Positions 55,364 to 64,000 of a DNA stretch of 64,000 nucleotides are shown piece by piece. Each line of letters starts with the position of its first letter. Positions within the stretch are counted from its first letter, which is position 1. Source of the stretch: Peribacillus frigoritolerans (lineage in GTDB: Bacteria; Bacillota; Bacilli; Bacillales; DSM-1321); the NCBI RefSeq assembly GCF_001636405.1, contig NZ_KV440950.1, positions 4,382,778 to 4,446,777 on the forward strand, in the 5' to 3' direction. A program made the position numbers and the translations under genes. Under the pieces are notes generated by a model that had not been told where the DNA came from, searched no databases, and saw nothing but the letters and a program-made list of their open reading frames with translations.

Positions 55364-56572
55364 TCATTTACATTTCTTCTTAACTGGTCCCTCCCTGCGC
55401 ATGACCGGCTTTTTACCATACGTAAAAAAACGCCATATATATTCAACCGGTCCGTATTCATAAAGGCCCATCCACAATAAGGAAAGCAGGATTTGCAGGC
55501 AAAACAGGGCTATTAGAAAAACAAATCCTGTCGTATATGAGACTGATCCATATAAACCAAGGCCATATGAATAAAAAATGCCCGTACATACCATCGATTG
55601 GAACAAGTAATTGCTCATCGACATCCTTCCGATATACGAAAGCGGATGTAACAGGCGGGAAGCCCCTGCACGTTCCGCCAAAAGCGTGATTGCCGTGATA
55701 TAAAAAATCGTAAGTAACGGTCCTCCCAAATAATCCTGGACGAATATCGTTCCAAAATGGTATACCGTCACATATGGCAGCATCTTAATTGACATGCCCA
55801 ATAGCAAGCTTACAATCGATATCGCTTTCAATTGTCGTTTATATTGGGTTGGATTTTGGAGAAAGCCTTGTTTTGCCACGCCTGCTCCCATTAAAAAAAA
55901 CGGAAAAATCGATAAAAAAAGGATAATGGCATTTAAAGGGTTGTTCACCATATACCAATCCAACGCCCTTTGACTCATCAGTTCTGTAAATGTACCAGAT
56001 TGATAAACTTCCAAAGACTGTTTCATCATCGCCGAATCAGTCGTGATCGCCATCCCTTCCTTATCAAAAGTGCCCATTATAAGAAATAGAGAACCCAATA
56101 TTGCAAAAGGCAGGACATAACAAACCGAGCCAAGCAGAATTAAATTCCGGCCCTTCATCTTATAAAAAAACAAAAGTGCAAACCCAAATACAGCATAATT
56201 AATGAGGATGTCCCCATGCCAGATGAAGAAAGCATGAATACAGCCCAGTATCAGCAGGAAACTTAGCCTTTTCATATATAGTAACGGAAATGAAATACCC
56301 TTTTCTTCACTCCTTACTGCCAAAATGATTGCCCCGAAACCGAACAGAAAGGCAAATAACGGATAAAAGCTGGCCTGTGCGACTATATCACTGAATCTGT
56401 ACAAAATCCCATCCCATCCTCCTGCCCACCTCTTTGCACCATCTATGTACAAGAGCGGGGAGTGGAAAGAAGGCATATTCACTAAAAAAATCCCTAAAAT
56501 GGCTAATCCACGTAAAATATCGATGTTTACGATCCGTTTACTTTCCTGCAATGGTACCATTGCGCCCTTCAT
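55364..56572 (-). CDS. DUF418 family membrane protein (YeiB-like)
   Basis: 402 residues, about ten hydrophobic helices. N-terminal heparan-acetyltransferase-like motif NIDILRGLAILGIFLVN and C-terminal DUF418 domain (LGKK-like PLSYIGRMSMSNYLFQS, WMGLYEYGPVEYIWRFFTYG). Members are suggested to be acyltransferases or transporters; the role is not known. ATG 56572 with AGAGGGTG five bases before. Thirty bases downstream of the MFS gene in the same direction, so likely one operon. Confidence 0.87.
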   Translation of the reverse strand: MKGAMVPLQESKRIVNIDILRGLAILGIFLVNMPSFHSPLLYIDGAKRWAGGWDGILYRFSDIVAQASFYPLFAFLFGFGAIILAVRSEEKGISFPLLYMKRLSFLLILGCIHAFFIWHGDILINYAVFGFALLFFYKMKGRNLILLGSVCYVLPFAILGSLFLIMGTFDKEGMAITTDSAMMKQSLEVYQSGTFTELMSQRALDWYMVNNPLNAIILFLSIFPFFLMGAGVAKQGFLQNPTQYKRQLKAISIVSLLLGMSIKMLPYVTVYHFGTIFVQDYLGGPLLTIFYITAITLLAERAGASRLLHPLSYIGRMSMSNYLFQSMVCTGIFYSYGLGLYGSVSYTTGFVFLIALFCLQILLSLLWMGLYEYGPVEYIWRFFTYGKKPVMRREGPVKKKCK

Positions 56573-56601
56573 AGGTACACCCTCTTTCATTCATATCTTT
56601 T

Positions 56602-57876
56602 CTATATCTCCATTGCATCACCTTTAACTTTCGTGACCGCTTTGTGCTTTTTTATCAGTATGACAAACAAGCTGCCCAATAAGCAAAAGATTCCTGCAAG
56701 GAAGAATGCCCATGTATAGGAGTTGAATATTTTGAAGATAAGCCCTCCACCGTACGCCGCCACTGCTGCACCCACCTGATGGGCCGCGAATATCCACCCG
56801 TATACGATCCCGCTTTTCTCCATGCCAAATACTTGCCTTGAAATGCTTATGGTCGGAGGAACGGTCGCTATCCAATCCAAGCCATAGAAAACGGAAAAGA
56901 TAATCAATAGACCGATAGAACCTTCATTTAATGCAAAAGGAAGTAATACGAGGGAAGCACCCCTTAGAGCGTAATACCAAAACAACAGCCAACGGTTATC
57001 AAAACGATCTGATAGCCATCCGGATACAGTCGTACCAATCAAATCAAAGATTCCCATGAAAGATAGCAGTGATGCTGCCGTCACAACCGGTAAACCAAAA
57101 CTAATGCAGTAAGAAATGAAATGTGTCCCGATCAACCCGCTCGTTGAAAGTCCGCATATAAAAAAGCTACCTGCCAATAACCAGAATTCCTTCACTTTCA
57201 CAGCTTCAATCAACGATTGAAAAGCCATGGCGATGGGATTCTTATTTTGGACTGTAACAGCCTCCTGCTTTTCCTCTTCCAATCCATATGGAAGAGTGCC
57301 GACTTCCTTCGGATTGTTTTTCATGAATAAAAGGATGATTGCCAGCATGATCAAGCTAAGGACCAAAATTAATCCAATCGCCCCTCTCCACGAATAACTC
57401 TCAATGATGATGGCTAAAACCGGAAGTAAAATGAGCTGGCCCGTGGCCGTACTTGCCGTAAGTATCCCGACCGCCAGCCCCCGCCTCTTCTCGAACCAAC
57501 GATTTGCCACATATGGGCTCAATACCGTTAAAAACACTCCAGAACCCAATCCAATGATAATTCCCCAAATTAAAATGAGCTGCCACTCATGCTGCATGAA
57601 AAAAGTGAGGAGAATCCCTGCCAATAAAGTGGACATGGCCGATACCATCATTTTCTTCAACCCAAGCACTTCAATTAGGGCGGCCATGAACGGACCCGAT
57701 AATCCATAAAGAAAAAGACTTATGGCAAAGGCTAAAGAAATGACGGACCGGTCCCACCCGAACTCATTTTCAAATGGTACGATGAATACTCCCGATGATG
57801 ACCTAACGATACCGGCTACAATAATCGAGAAGAATGTTATGATTAAAATAACCCAGCTATAATGAATACGTTTCAA
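56602..57876 (-). CDS. MFS transporter, monocarboxylate/oxalate-formate-like
   Basis: 424 residues, twelve predicted membrane helices with a central loop near residues 195-215. RSSSGVFIVPFENEFGWDRS, the loop-2/3 region GLKKMM and NRWFEKRRGLAVGI are typical for the OFA/monocarboxylate branch of the major facilitator superfamily. Substrate unknown, probably a small organic acid. TTG 57876 is favoured since GGGGGAG lies four bases before it. Confidence 0.86.
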   Translation of the reverse strand: MKRIHYSWVILIITFFSIIVAGIVRSSSGVFIVPFENEFGWDRSVISLAFAISLFLYGLSGPFMAALIEVLGLKKMMVSAMSTLLAGILLTFFMQHEWQLILIWGIIIGLGSGVFLTVLSPYVANRWFEKRRGLAVGILTASTATGQLILLPVLAIIIESYSWRGAIGLILVLSLIMLAIILLFMKNNPKEVGTLPYGLEEEKQEAVTVQNKNPIAMAFQSLIEAVKVKEFWLLAGSFFICGLSTSGLIGTHFISYCISFGLPVVTAASLLSFMGIFDLIGTTVSGWLSDRFDNRWLLFWYYALRGASLVLLPFALNEGSIGLLIIFSVFYGLDWIATVPPTISISRQVFGMEKSGIVYGWIFAAHQVGAAVAAYGGGLIFKIFNSYTWAFFLAGIFCLLGSLFVILIKKHKAVTKVKGDAMEI

Positions 57877-58124
57877 TGCTCTCCCCCACAATCCAAAACT
57901 GTTAAAATCAACATAATGAAAAAAGAAAAATTATAATAATTTGAAATATTTTATAATAGTAACACTTTATCTTTAAACAGGAAGCTTTTTATCGAAACAA
58001 ATTCCAATGTTCCTGAATGACCTTCTTCCCTTATCCAACAATGGCATGAGTTACTGCGGCTATTTACGAATGGAAACATATCAGTGTCCACCTCAGGAAA
58101 CCGTTTTAAACGGCAACAGAAAAA

Positions 58125-58156
58125 AACGCTGATCATTTCTGAACAGCGTTAGCGAA
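58125..58156 (-). terminator. terminator of the acyl-CoA synthetase gene
   Basis: AACGCTG and CAGCGTT arms with an eleven-base loop and a T-rich end on the minus strand, three bases after the stop. Confidence 0.72.
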
Positions 58157-58158
58157 CT

Positions 58159-59751
58159 TCAATTAACGAATCTGCCTGTTTTCCCCTTAGATTCCCAATA
58201 ATCATTACGAAGATGGATTTTTTGTATTTTCCCCGATGCCGTTTTTGGAAGCTCATCGACGAACGACACACTGGTAACTGATTTAAAATGAGCTAATTTT
58301 TCCCGTGTGAAGGCCTTTATATCATCCTCCGTTAATTCCACGCCCATTTTTGGCACGACGAAGGCATGCGGTGTCTCTCCCCACTTTTCATGTGGAACGG
58401 CAATGACTGCCGCTTCAAGAATGTCCGGATGTTCGTAGAGTATTCCTTCCACTTCTATTGAAGAGATATTTTCTCCGCCACTAATGATTATATCCTTTTT
58501 GCGGTCTACTATATCCACATTCCCGTTTTCATCGATTGTGGCCATATCCCCTGTATGCAGCCATCCATTTATCAGTGTCCGGCTGGTCGCTTCTTCATTT
58601 TTCCAATAACCTAACATCACTCCATGGCTGCGGACGATAAGCTCGCCGATATCCACGCCATCATGGGCAACTTCCTCACCATCGCCATGGATAACCTTTA
58701 CCTCACTGCCTATGATGGGATATCCGGCTTTCGCCTTCATTCTGTATTTTTCTTTTTCCGGAAGATCATCGAATTCAGAACGAATCAGCGATATCAGACT
58801 GACAGGTGTTGATTCAGTCATTCCGTAAATTTGAATGAACTCCCAGCCTAACTCTTTTTCCACCCTTGTAACGAATGCAGGAGGCGGAGCGGAGCCTGCA
58901 ACGACGATTCGGACATCCTGCTCGATATTCGGAACATTCCGTTCATAATATTGGAACAGTGAATTCAGAACCGTCGGTGCCATATGCATGATGGAAACCT
59001 TATGCTTTTGCAGTGCATCAAATATCATTTCTGGGCTGGTTTTCCTCAAACAAACTTGAGTGGCACCATTTGCCGTATAATAAAATGGCGCCCCCCACCC
59101 ATTCACGTGGAACATCGGCAGTACGTGCAAATATGTATCGCGGTCATTGACCCTGAAATGATGCATCGCACCCAGGGCATGTAAATAGTTGTTGCGGTGA
59201 GTCAGCATCACCCCTTTGGGATTTCCTGTGGTCCCGCTCGTATAAAGAAGGCTCGAAACATCATTTTCATCCACTGACTCCCGGTTAAAGCACTTGTTAT
59301 CATAACGTTCCAGCCAATGGTTGTAATCGGTTTCATTTATCTCTTCATCTTTATAATGAACGATTATGTGCTCCACCGATTCAAGTTCGTCCTTGACAGG
59401 GGAAATAAGATGATACAATTCCCGATCTACGAAAAGGACCTTGGACTCGCTATGGTTCAAAATGAAAACATAATCTGCAGGCTTCAAACGGATATTCAAG
59501 GGAACGATTACTCCCCCAATTTGAAATACCCCATAAAAGCCTTCAAGCATTTCAATTGAGTTAGGTGCCAAATATGCCACCTTGTCACCCTTTTTGACAC
59601 CGAGATCCCTTAAACCATTTGAAAGCTGGTTTACACGGCCATTCAGCTCTAAGTATGTTAAAACCTTGTCATCTCCAATGATGGCTTTCTTATCTCCATA
59701 TAGTAAGGCTGCTCGATCTAAGAAATGCGATAATACTAATGGTACATTCAT
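58159..59751 (-). CDS. long-chain acyl-CoA synthetase family protein
   Basis: AMP-forming ligase that activates a fatty acid to acyl-CoA. 530 residues. Adenylate loop LLYTSGTTGNPKGVMLTH, IQIYGMTESTP, GWLHTGDMATID, DRKKDIIISGGENISSIEVE and the C-terminal lysine in PKTASGKIQK are complete. Such medium-length ligases (similar to YngI/LcfB-type) act in fatty acid or branched acid degradation; exact substrate unclear. GAGGTGAGG precedes ATG. Divergent from gerPA and upstream of the MFS gene. Confidence 0.9.
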   Translation of the reverse strand: MNVPLVLSHFLDRAALLYGDKKAIIGDDKVLTYLELNGRVNQLSNGLRDLGVKKGDKVAYLAPNSIEMLEGFYGVFQIGGVIVPLNIRLKPADYVFILNHSESKVLFVDRELYHLISPVKDELESVEHIIVHYKDEEINETDYNHWLERYDNKCFNRESVDENDVSSLLYTSGTTGNPKGVMLTHRNNYLHALGAMHHFRVNDRDTYLHVLPMFHVNGWGAPFYYTANGATQVCLRKTSPEMIFDALQKHKVSIMHMAPTVLNSLFQYYERNVPNIEQDVRIVVAGSAPPPAFVTRVEKELGWEFIQIYGMTESTPVSLISLIRSEFDDLPEKEKYRMKAKAGYPIIGSEVKVIHGDGEEVAHDGVDIGELIVRSHGVMLGYWKNEEATSRTLINGWLHTGDMATIDENGNVDIVDRKKDIIISGGENISSIEVEGILYEHPDILEAAVIAVPHEKWGETPHAFVVPKMGVELTEDDIKAFTREKLAHFKSVTSVSFVDELPKTASGKIQKIHLRNDYWESKGKTGRFVN

Positions 59752-59869
59752 TTCCTCACCTCTAGTTTTATTTGAAAATTCTGAATTAGCATTATATTAC
59801 CATATCTGTTTCCAACATTCCAACAATATCAGCCGTTGTTATATAACAATATATTAATAGGCAGATGAA

Positions 59870-59898
59870 TCACATCAATCATGAGTCAACATACAATA
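59870..59898 (+). promoter_or_regulatory. candidate sigma-K promoter of the gerP operon
   Basis: CATACAATA (59890-59898) fits the sigma-K -10 consensus CATANNNTA, with TCAC 16 bases upstream at the -35 place. gerP is known to be made in the mother cell under sigma K (and GerE) in B. subtilis and B. cereus. Confidence 0.65.
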
Positions 59899-59974
59899 CA
59901 TTGAAACTCCCTTCAGTGATAGGCTCATGGCCTTAAATCCAGGGGAAAACCAGAATAAAAAAAGGGTGATTTTC

Positions 59975-60196
59975 TTGCCGGCCATCGTAGGAATCGTTCA
60001 AGTCATCAACGTCGGTAGCAGTGGAATTGTCCATATTGGTGACGTCTTTAAAATTAATCCATATTCCACCTCAAAAACGTTTGCAGGTGCTGGCTCGTTT
60101 AATACGGGTGAATCCATATCCCTTTATAATGCCTATAGCACCACGAATACAAATGATACTGATGGTGTTGATCAGCCACTGGTCCTAAATCTCTAA
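59975..60196 (+). CDS. gerPA: spore germination protein GerPA
   Basis: One of six spore coat proteins that let germinants pass through the coat to their receptors. 73 residues starting MPAIVGIVQVINVGSSGIVH; the same MPAI-G-VQV opening is found in GerPF. Contains INPYSTSKTFAGAGSFNTG and DGVDQPLV. TTG 59975 (AGGGTGA five bases before) is the start that gives this conserved N-terminus; the open frame continues 16 codons upstream. Confidence 0.93.
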   Translation: MPAIVGIVQVINVGSSGIVHIGDVFKINPYSTSKTFAGAGSFNTGESISLYNAYSTTNTNDTDGVDQPLVLNL

Positions 60197-60217
60197 TGTT
60201 TTAAGAAAGGAGTCAGC

Positions 60218-60424
60218 ATGATCTTCAATATTCACCAGACCATACAAATCAATATGATAAAAATTGAAAGCATCGCCAATTCATCCGTTTTTCAAATAGG
60301 CAGTGCAGGGGTGATTAAGCCATATTCCACATTGGCCAATACCGGTGGATTCACAGAGCCTGCTCCCGAAATTGAAGCCGATGTAACCCCATTAGCCAGT
60401 TTCGTCCCATTTACGCCCTCCTAG
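60218..60424 (+). CDS. gerPB: spore germination protein GerPB
   Basis: 68 residues; MIFNIHQTIQINMIKIESIANSSVFQ is the GerPB opening (shown here only as IHQTIQINMIKIESI), then GSAGVIKPYS and a Pro/Ala-rich tail. Second gene of the gerP operon, 21 bases after gerPA, GGAG five bases before the ATG. Confidence 0.92.
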   Translation: MIFNIHQTIQINMIKIESIANSSVFQIGSAGVIKPYSTLANTGGFTEPAPEIEADVTPLASFVPFTPS

Positions 60425-60506
60425 TTCATAGGCATTCACCTACATCCTACTTTTTCATATACTGTCTTATATGAAATCAACTTATTGTGAAGGTGGGTGT
60501 TGAATC

Positions 60507-61118
60507 GTGAATCAGGATCTCTATTCATATTCCATACAAATGCAGCGTTTTCTTGAAGCCCAGGATAAACGGATCATGAAACTTGAACACGAACTCAAAC
60601 GCCTGACAGATGAACTTGCCGAGCTGAAAAATAAACCGCCAATCCATGTAGATAAAATTGAATATAAATTCGATCAGTTAAAAGTCGAATCTTTAGATGG
60701 AACATTGAATATCGGTTTAAATCCAACTGACCTTAACAACATTGATGAATTTGCCGTCAACAACCAACCCATTCAACCTGCACCTAACCTATTTCCAGGA
60801 AGGGAAATCGTCGTCCAGGAAATTCACAATGATATACTTTCTGACTTGGAAAATATGATTCACGATGCGGAAAACCAACTGAAAACATCATTGGAACCCT
60901 CATATCATGACTTCATTAAACAGGACGTCGAACGCCAGCTTCATCAACGTATCAATATGTATTTCGATAATCTTTCTTACGCGGAACGTGCACCGCAGCA
61001 ACGGGATAATGTCAAGGAAAAGATCAGGGAGAAGGTGAAATCCGATATTCAAACTGCATTATTCCAATTCATTACCCATTCACAAGCCGAGACAGGAGGA
61101 AATCCAAATGGAGTTTAA
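60507..61118 (+). CDS. gerPC: spore germination protein GerPC
   Basis: 203 residues with an N-terminal coiled coil (about 8-45, EAQDKRIMKLEHELKRLTDE), a short beta segment KIEYKFDQLKVESLDGTLNIGL and a long charged helical C-terminal half. This is the GerPC layout. Start is GTG 60507 after GGTGGG. Its last eleven bases overlap gerPD, indicating coupled translation. Confidence 0.92.
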   Translation: MNQDLYSYSIQMQRFLEAQDKRIMKLEHELKRLTDELAELKNKPPIHVDKIEYKFDQLKVESLDGTLNIGLNPTDLNNIDEFAVNNQPIQPAPNLFPGREIVVQEIHNDILSDLENMIHDAENQLKTSLEPSYHDFIKQDVERQLHQRINMYFDNLSYAERAPQQRDNVKEKIREKVKSDIQTALFQFITHSQAETGGNPNGV

Positions 61119-61287
61119 TGTAACCAATCACCAGCTTTGTGTAGGAGATATTAAAATTACCGGTGTATCAAGCTCTGCTTTATTTCTCATAGGGGATGTA
61201 CAAACGGTCCAACTATCCTCAGCATTCGATACCCCGCCGGAATCCCTTATCATAGGGCCATTCGTGCCGCTTTCTCCAGAAGGATAA
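61108..61287 (+). CDS. gerPD: spore germination protein GerPD
   Basis: 59 residues: begins MEFNVTNHQLCVGDIKITGV, continues SSSALFLIGDVQTVQLSSAF and ends GPFVPLSPEG. The pattern and position are those of GerPD. GGAGG lies ten bases before ATG 61108, inside the end of gerPC. Confidence 0.92.
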   Translation: MEFNVTNHQLCVGDIKITGVSSSALFLIGDVQTVQLSSAFDTPPESLIIGPFVPLSPEG

Positions 61288-61292
61288 AAAAT

Positions 61293-61700
61293 ATGTTTTC
61301 AAGAATATCAAAAGTAAAATCTATAGTATCAGACACGGTATCGTTCAGCTCCGCCATGCAAATCGGGGATACCTCATATATTGACGGGAATTCCCTGGCT
61401 TTAGCCGTTCAAAAGAAAAGTGAAACTTTCCACTCAGTCGATATTCATTTCGAAGACTATGACATTTTTAAGAAACCATTTTATATCCCAAGATTGAATG
61501 AACCAGTCATATCAAGTTTTTCAAATCCGAATCCCTTCATACGGGTCGGCAATATCAATATAATCGGGGTATCGGCCTCATCTGTGGTTGGTGTGGGGAA
61601 CGTAGGCCATGCACGTATGGAATCAAGAGTGAAGCATATTCGGGAAGTGCCTAAAGAAAACGAAGAGACGCCAATCGAGGATTCAACCAACAACACTTAA
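61293..61700 (+). CDS. gerPE: spore germination protein GerPE
   Basis: 135 residues. SFSSAMQIGDTSYIDGNSLALAVQ and the later NINIIGVSASSVVGVGNV are GerPE features; the tail is polar (EVPKENEETPIEDSTNNT). Starts five bases after gerPD with AGAAGGA as ribosome site. Confidence 0.92.
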   Translation: MFSRISKVKSIVSDTVSFSSAMQIGDTSYIDGNSLALAVQKKSETFHSVDIHFEDYDIFKKPFYIPRLNEPVISSFSNPNPFIRVGNINIIGVSASSVVGVGNVGHARMESRVKHIREVPKENEETPIEDSTNNT

Positions 61701-61721
61701 ACTTTTAAAGGAGGGGTTCAT

Positions 61722-61940
61722 ATGCCTGCCATTATCGGCCCGGTCCAAGTATTTAATGTCGCGCAAGGAAACCTGTTATTCGGTGATTGCGCCGTCATTT
61801 CCCCTAAGTCTTCCTCCAAATCGGTTACTGGATCCGGTTCAGGGAACACGGCTGCAATCGTCTTTACGGCCAATGGCCTGAATGGAAGCAATGTCCTGGA
61901 TATCAATGGTGTTGACCAGCCCATTACAGGGAATAATTAG
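61722..61940 (+). CDS. gerPF: spore germination protein GerPF
   Basis: 72 residues, MPAIIGPVQVFNVAQGNLLF then SPKSSSKSVTGSGSGNT and NGVDQPITGNN, paralogous to GerPA. AAAGGAGGGG stands before the ATG. Last gene of gerPABCDEF, complete as in B. subtilis. Confidence 0.94.
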   Translation: MPAIIGPVQVFNVAQGNLLFGDCAVISPKSSSKSVTGSGSGNTAAIVFTANGLNGSNVLDINGVDQPITGNN

Positions 61941-61942
61941 TC

Positions 61943-61980
61943 AAAGAAAAAAGCCTCCCATCTCCAGGGAGGCTTTTAAT
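61943..61980. terminator. bidirectional terminator between gerPF and trpB
   Basis: AAAAGCCTCCC and GGGAGGCTTTT arms with a seven-base loop. Confidence 0.88.
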
Positions 61981-61986
61981 TTCGAC

Positions 61987-63150
61987 CTATTTTTCTAACA
62001 TGTTAAATACTTGCTCGACATCTTTGTCTCCCCTGCCTGATAAATTAACGATCAGTATATCATCCCTTGTTAACTCTTTAGCGAGCTTCATGGCGTGAGC
62101 TAGGGCATGTGAGCTTTCGAGAGCCGGAATGATTCCCTCTGTTTTGGATAATACCTGAAAAGCCTCAAGAGCTTCTTCCCCTTTTACCGTCACATACTCC
62201 GCTCGTCCGCTTTCTTTCAAAAAACTATGCTCGGGCCCCACGCTCGGGTAATCCAAACCTGCAGCTATAGAGAATGTCGGTTTTGGTTCTCCTTGTTCAT
62301 CCACTAACGTCAAACTTTTGAATCCATGCAATACTGCCGGGACACCTTGCGAAATACTTGGGGCTTCAATTGGCTCTACACCAATTAAACGGACATTATC
62401 TTCATCAATATAATGAGCAAAAGCACCGATCGCATTACTTCCCCCTCCTGCACAAGCAATGATCGCAGTTGGCAGTTTTCCTTCCTTTTCAAGGATTTGG
62501 CGTTTTGATTCTTCACTTATGATTGATTGGAAATGTTTAACGATCGTTGGATATGGGTGTGGCCCCACTGCTGAACCAAGCAAGTAGAAAGTATTTTCAT
62601 AGTTTTGCACCAAGTCATTCAATGCCTCATCAACAGCATCCTTCAATCGACCCTGTCCCTTTTCGACCGCTACGACTTTTGCCCCCAGCAATTCCATCCG
62701 AAAGACATTCAATGCCTGCCTCTCCGTATCCAGCTTACCCATATAGATCACACACTCCATGCCAAACATCGCACATGCTGTCGCAGTCGCCACACCATGC
62801 TGTCCTGCTCCTGTTTCTGCGATGATGCGTTTAGCACCCCTTCGTTTAGCGAGCAGGATTTGTCCGATCGCATTATTAATTTTATGAGCACCTGTATGAT
62901 TCAGATCTTCACGCTTCAAGTATATTTTTGCCCCGCCAACCTTTTCCGTTAAATTCTTTGCAAGTGTTAACGGGTTTTCGCGTCCGACATATTCTTTCAG
63001 ATAATATCGGAACTCCTCAATGAATTCCGGGTCATCCTTATATTTCAGGAATTCCGTTTCTAAAATATCCATAACTTCCTGAAGTTCACCCGGTATAAAG
63101 CTTCCACCGAACTCACCAAAGTATCCCTTGCTCTTGATCTCACTCGTCAT
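61987..63150 (-). CDS. trpB: tryptophan synthase beta chain, solitary
   Basis: PLP enzyme joining indole and serine to tryptophan. 387 residues, classic TrpB1 type: [14 protein letters not shown] opening, PLP lysine in [42 protein letters not shown]. No trpA or other trp gene is next to it, so it is either an extra copy that uses free indole or the only trpB displaced from its operon. AAAGGAG lies about eleven bases before ATG. Own promoter and terminator. Confidence 0.94.
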   Translation of the reverse strand: MTSEIKSKGYFGEFGGSFIPGELQEVMDILETEFLKYKDDPEFIEEFRYYLKEYVGRENPLTLAKNLTEKVGGAKIYLKREDLNHTGAHKINNAIGQILLAKRRGAKRIIAETGAGQHGVATATACAMFGMECVIYMGKLDTERQALNVFRMELLGAKVVAVEKGQGRLKDAVDEALNDLVQNYENTFYLLGSAVGPHPYPTIVKHFQSIISEESKRQILEKEGKLPTAIIACAGGGSNAIGAFAHYIDEDNVRLIGVEPIEAPSISQGVPAVLHGFKSLTLVDEQGEPKPTFSIAAGLDYPSVGPEHSFLKESGRAEYVTVKGEEALEAFQVLSKTEGIIPALESSHALAHAMKLAKELTRDDILIVNLSGRGDKDVEQVFNMLEK

Positions 63151-63189
63151 ACTCTTCTCTACTCCTTTAAAAAGGTATTTTTCTCAACT

Positions 63190-63219
63190 AGTATATAGTA
63201 AGCATTTACACTTTTTCAA
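63190..63219 (-). promoter_or_regulatory. promoter of trpB
   Basis: Minus strand TTGAAA (63214-63219), 18 bases, TATACT (63190-63195); a TATATA register gives 16. No T-box or TRAP-type GAG/UAG repeats were seen in the 40-base leader. Confidence 0.6.
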
Positions 63220-63236
63220 ACTATTCTGTTTATTTA

Positions 63237-63276
63237 ACCAAAAAGAAGCGTCCCACATCAATGGGACACTCCTTCT
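63237..63276 (-). terminator. terminator of addA
   Basis: GTGTCCCA and TGGGACGC arms with loop TTGATG, extended by AGGAG/CTTCT pairing, then T5 on the minus strand. Confidence 0.8.
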
Positions 63277-63279
63277 CTC

Positions 63280-64000
63280 TTATACTTCCAATAAATGCGA
63301 GCCGTCAAAGAAAAACAAGTAACGGCCGGTTACCTTCTTATTCATTATTCCTTCAACAGCCCTCGTATAAAGCTGAAGCTGCATCTGGTATCGATCGGCA
63401 AGAATCCCTTTAGCCCCTTCGTACCCGCTTGCAAAACGGCCGGTGATCGTATCCGTTTTATAGTCGAGAAGCACAAGACCTTGTTCATCCTCAAAGATAC
63501 AATCAATCACCCCTTGGATAAGGACTTCTTCATCTCCAGCTGTCCAATCGCTGTAAGCTTCCTTTGCAGGCAGCGACATCGTAAATGGCACTTCACGGCG
63601 AATGCTTTGGGCCCTCTGCATTCTTTTGCCGATTTCACTATCGAAGAAATCGACGATCGTCTCCGGATCCACAGCTTCTTTCTGTTCCTCCGTCAACAGC
63701 TCACGTTGAATCAGATCAATGATCAGTTGCTGAATCGATTGAATGGTAATCTCTTTAGATAAATCAATATGCTGCATGACTAAATGTGTAATCGTACCCC
63801 TTTCAGCAGGAGTCAGTGACTTTTCTTGCATGAAAGTCGGCCGCTTCGTGATAGGCCGCTTAAATTTACGCAACAGCTCTGTGGAGCTTTGCTCGTCCTT
63901 GAGTTCATATTGACGTTTTAATTCAGAAACGGATTGCTTGGAACGATACACCGTCGCCTCATGCTCGGGGTACTCCCATTCCAGCTGTTCCTTGATATCA
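63280..64000 (-). CDS. addA: ATP-dependent helicase/nuclease subunit A, C-terminal part
   Basis: AddA with AddB resects double-strand breaks, the Gram-positive counterpart of RecBCD. About 240 C-terminal residues are visible; the frame runs off the right edge (the codons at the edge read DIKEQLEWEYPEHEATVYRSK). The RecB-type nuclease domain is here: ERGTITHLVMQHI, the metal-binding Asp in GVIDCIFED and the DYKTD motif (LVLLDYKTDTI). The helicase motifs lie outside the window. Neighbourhood with gerP is conserved from B. subtilis. Confidence 0.93.
   Translation of the reverse strand, partial: DIKEQLEWEYPEHEATVYRSKQSVSELKRQYELKDEQSSTELLRKFKRPITKRPTFMQEKSLTPAERGTITHLVMQHIDLSKEITIQSIQQLIIDLIQRELLTEEQKEAVDPETIVDFFDSEIGKRMQRAQSIRREVPFTMSLPAKEAYSDWTAGDEEVLIQGVIDCIFEDEQGLVLLDYKTDTITGRFASGYEGAKGILADRYQMQLQLYTRAVEGIMNKKVTGRYLFFFDGSHLLEV

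Overview
The window comes from a low-GC, endospore-forming Firmicute of the family Bacillaceae. Gene content and order follow the Bacillus subtilis chromosome (mecA-spx-yjbC, trpS-yjbA-yjaZ-fabF-fabH, comZ-yjaV-yjaU-yjzD, the arginine operon, yitW-V-U-R-T-S, asnO-yisN-yisL and the gerP spore germination operon beside addA). The presence of clpB and of a GC-rich palindromic intergenic repeat suggests a Bacillus/Peribacillus-type species (B. simplex group), but that is inference. No rRNA, tRNA, CRISPR array or prophage was seen.

Layout. 1-6.3 kb: cardiolipin synthase (its last codons are cut off by the window edge), mecA, spx, a tandem pair of intergenic repeats, yjbC, a small membrane protein and a secreted TIM-barrel protein. 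6.8-17.7 kb: trpS, yjbA, yjaZ, the FapR-controlled fabH-fabF pair, yjzB-position ORF, comZ (without med), yjaV, yjaU, yjzD and CtsR-controlled clpB. 17.8-18.4 kb: a decayed IS1182-type element inside a terminator. 18.5-23.5 kb: an accessory aromatic catabolic cluster (ring hydroxylase, gentisate 1,2-dioxygenase, a DinB-fold protein that I infer is a thiol-dependent maleylpyruvate isomerase, fumarylpyruvate hydrolase) with a divergent IclR regulator. 23.6-33.9 kb: yjzC, a second repeat-rich gap and the arginine operon argC-J-B-D-carA-carB-argF behind an ARG-box promoter.

34-45 kb: an Fnr-type oxygen sensor split by a single-base frameshift, moaA, the yit genes, a KGG-repeat stress protein with two compensating frameshifts, degV-type yitS, small DUF3941 protein, yajQ-type gene, a stress-type SDR and a metallo-beta-lactamase-fold hydrolase. 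44-52.1 kb: a reduced maltodextrin locus (LacI regulator, oligo-1,6-glucosidase, a membrane-anchored amylase relative that has lost its whole catalytic machinery, an orphan solute-binding lipoprotein, divergent neopullulanase). 52.1-64 kb: asnO, yisN, yisL, a DUF418 protein, an MFS carrier, an acyl-CoA synthetase, gerPABCDEF under a sigma-K-like promoter, a solitary trpB and the 3' end of addA.

Most genes are chromosomal core. The parts most worth following up are the gentisate cluster with its DinB member, the dead amylase, the broken fnr, and the related families of terminator-like and GC-rich repeats that sit at the edges of the accessory block.
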